The notes under the pieces were generated by a model. It did no database searches. It worked only from the letters and a program-made list of their open reading frames with translations, and had not been told where the DNA came from. Shown one piece after another: positions 13,033 to 14,069 of a DNA stretch of 14,069 nucleotides (position 1 is the stretch's first letter; each line of letters opens with the position of its first letter). Source of the stretch: Candidatus Fibrimonadales bacterium (GTDB taxonomy: Bacteria; Fibrobacterota; Fibrobacteria; Fibrobacterales; Fibrobacteraceae); assembly GCA_009788135.1 (NCBI GenBank), contig WQSA01000033.1, forward strand, positions 1 to 14,069. Direction: 5' to 3'. A program made the translations under genes and the position numbers.

Positions 13033-14069
13033 ATGTCTATTGTCGATATTTTGATTTTTTTGTTAAAGAGAAAAATGCTTTCCATTGGAATTCCTCTCCT
13101 GGCCGGGGTTACAGGATTTGCTATAGCATGGATAGTGCCGCCATATTACAAAAGCGAAATCAGAATAATTTTAGACACAGGTTCAAAAACAACAAGTATA
13201 AGCTCTTTGATGAAAAACGCAGCACCTACGGATTTATTAAGTTCTCTTGGACCTAAGCCAGGCAATGAAAACGAAGATTTGTACATTGACATCATAGATG
13301 GACGAGATGTTCATTGGGCCACAATAGAAAAATTCAGGCTGGACACCGTTTACAAAGGCGTAAAATATAAAGAAGCATTGCTAAAGCGATTTTACAACGA
13401 TATCAAGATAAATCCCGATGAATTAACTGGAATTATTTCCTGCTCATACGAAGCCCAAAATAGGGTTTTGGCACGAGATTTGGTTCGTTTTGTAGTTGAA
13501 GAAGCAAATGCAAAATACATAAAATTGAAAAGAGAACGCGCTTTGCAAACAATAGAACAGCTGAATTTTTTTAAGCAGAGAATGATAACATCGGCAGATT
13601 CCGTAAGCGAAATTTTGATTGACTTTTACAGAAGCAACAACTTGCTTGAGTTGGGAACTCAGTTAAAACTGACAATGACCGCTCTAGCTGGCTACGAAGA
13701 ACAGATTAAAAATATAAAAATCAATGAAAGCATGGCTGTAGCTGATAATTCCACTGCAACAGAACTTCGCAAAAGAAGACAAATATTGGAAAGAGAAGTG
13801 CAAAAGCTTCGTGGAGATTTTTCAAAAGATTACATACCGAGCAAAACTTCCATTTACATAAATTACGACTGGGCGGTTGAAAAGGTAATAGAATTGCAAA
13901 AATTGGAAACTAACTTTGGAAGATTTTTCACAACGCTTGAAATGATAGAGAGAGAGATTGTTCTGGAAGAAAGCAATGCAGCAAGAAATCTGCCCGTAAT
14001 TCAGATTGTGCAGGACGCTTATTTAGCAGATTATAAGAGCAGGCCAAAAAGAGTGACTTGGGCTTTAAT
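13033..14069 (+). CDS. Wzz-type polysaccharide chain-length/co-polymerase protein (cut by window end)
   Basis: The frame is open from the ATG at 13033 (AGAGG 4 nt upstream) to the window edge, 345 codons, so the gene is partial. It reads as a polysaccharide co-polymerase: a short cytoplasmic N-terminus, transmembrane helix (about 15-36) followed by IVPPYYKSEIRIIL, the standard Wzz opening, a long periplasmic region with extended coiled-coil helices (about 150-300), and P321-VIQIVQDAYLADYKSRPKR, the proline-rich return motif that precedes the second transmembrane helix. These proteins set polysaccharide length and contact Wza-like exporters. Whether a cytoplasmic tyrosine kinase domain follows the second helix cannot be seen. 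No stop or frameshift occurs within the visible part. Confidence 0.9.
   Translation, partial: MSIVDILIFLLKRKMLSIGIPLLAGVTGFAIAWIVPPYYKSEIRIILDTGSKTTSISSLMKNAAPTDLLSSLGPKPGNENEDLYIDIIDGRDVHWATIEKFRLDTVYKGVKYKEALLKRFYNDIKINPDELTGIISCSYEAQNRVLARDLVRFVVEEANAKYIKLKRERALQTIEQLNFFKQRMITSADSVSEILIDFYRSNNLLELGTQLKLTMTALAGYEEQIKNIKINESMAVADNSTATELRKRRQILEREVQKLRGDFSKDYIPSKTSIYINYDWAVEKVIELQKLETNFGRFFTTLEMIEREIVLEESNAARNLPVIQIVQDAYLADYKSRPKRVTWAL

Overview
This is a compact bacterial stretch with almost no intergenic DNA. It has diderm (outer-membrane) features: an OEP/TolC-type channel, a Wza-like exporter, a beta-barrel candidate, lipoproteins and a periplasmic SPOR protein. Moderate-to-low GC, the Asn-rich insertion in Rho, the Ser/Gly-linker lipoprotein and several secreted proteins I cannot place fit the Fibrobacteres/Bacteroidetes neighbourhood, with Fibrobacteres my best guess. 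That assignment is an inference from gene style, not from a marker-gene comparison. There are no rRNA or tRNA genes, insertion sequences, integrases or CRISPR arrays.

Layout. (1) 3-803 (+): calcineurin-like metallophosphoesterase. (2) 812-840: a near-ideal sigma70-type promoter driving rho - proC - a secreted protein of unknown function (906-4245, +). These three genes are packed with a 2-nt gap and a 4-nt overlap. (3) 4246-10149 (-): a seven-gene operon read right to left: beta-barrel-like outer membrane protein, Cys-rich lipoprotein, nitroreductase, eukaryote-like UDP-glucose 6-dehydrogenase, a 52-residue HicB-like protein, an OEP/TolC-type channel and a SPOR-domain protein. The stop codons of the two converging units abut with no gap. 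(4) 10148-end (+): substrate-binding lipoprotein (BtuF/FecB-like), Wza-like polysaccharide export protein, DUF4230 protein, and a Wzz-type chain-length/co-polymerase protein cut by the window end. The start codons of units 3 and 4 overlap in a single CATG.

How it fits together. Units 3 and 4 form a divergent pair that looks like cell-surface work. UDP-glucose dehydrogenase supplies UDP-glucuronate; the Wza-like and Wzz-like proteins export and size a polysaccharide; the OEP/TolC channel, barrel, lipoproteins and SPOR protein are envelope components. No glycosyltransferase, flippase or polymerase is visible; they may lie beyond the right edge. Unit 2 is transcription termination (Rho) plus proline synthesis (ProC), a housekeeping pairing.

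The points most worth checking are the short HicB-like gene between ugd and the tolC-like gene, the Asn/Gln/Arg-rich disordered segment of Rho, the eukaryotic-type UDP-glucose dehydrogenase, and the divergent junction with overlapping start codons and interleaved candidate promoters. I found no convincing wholly new multi-gene system.
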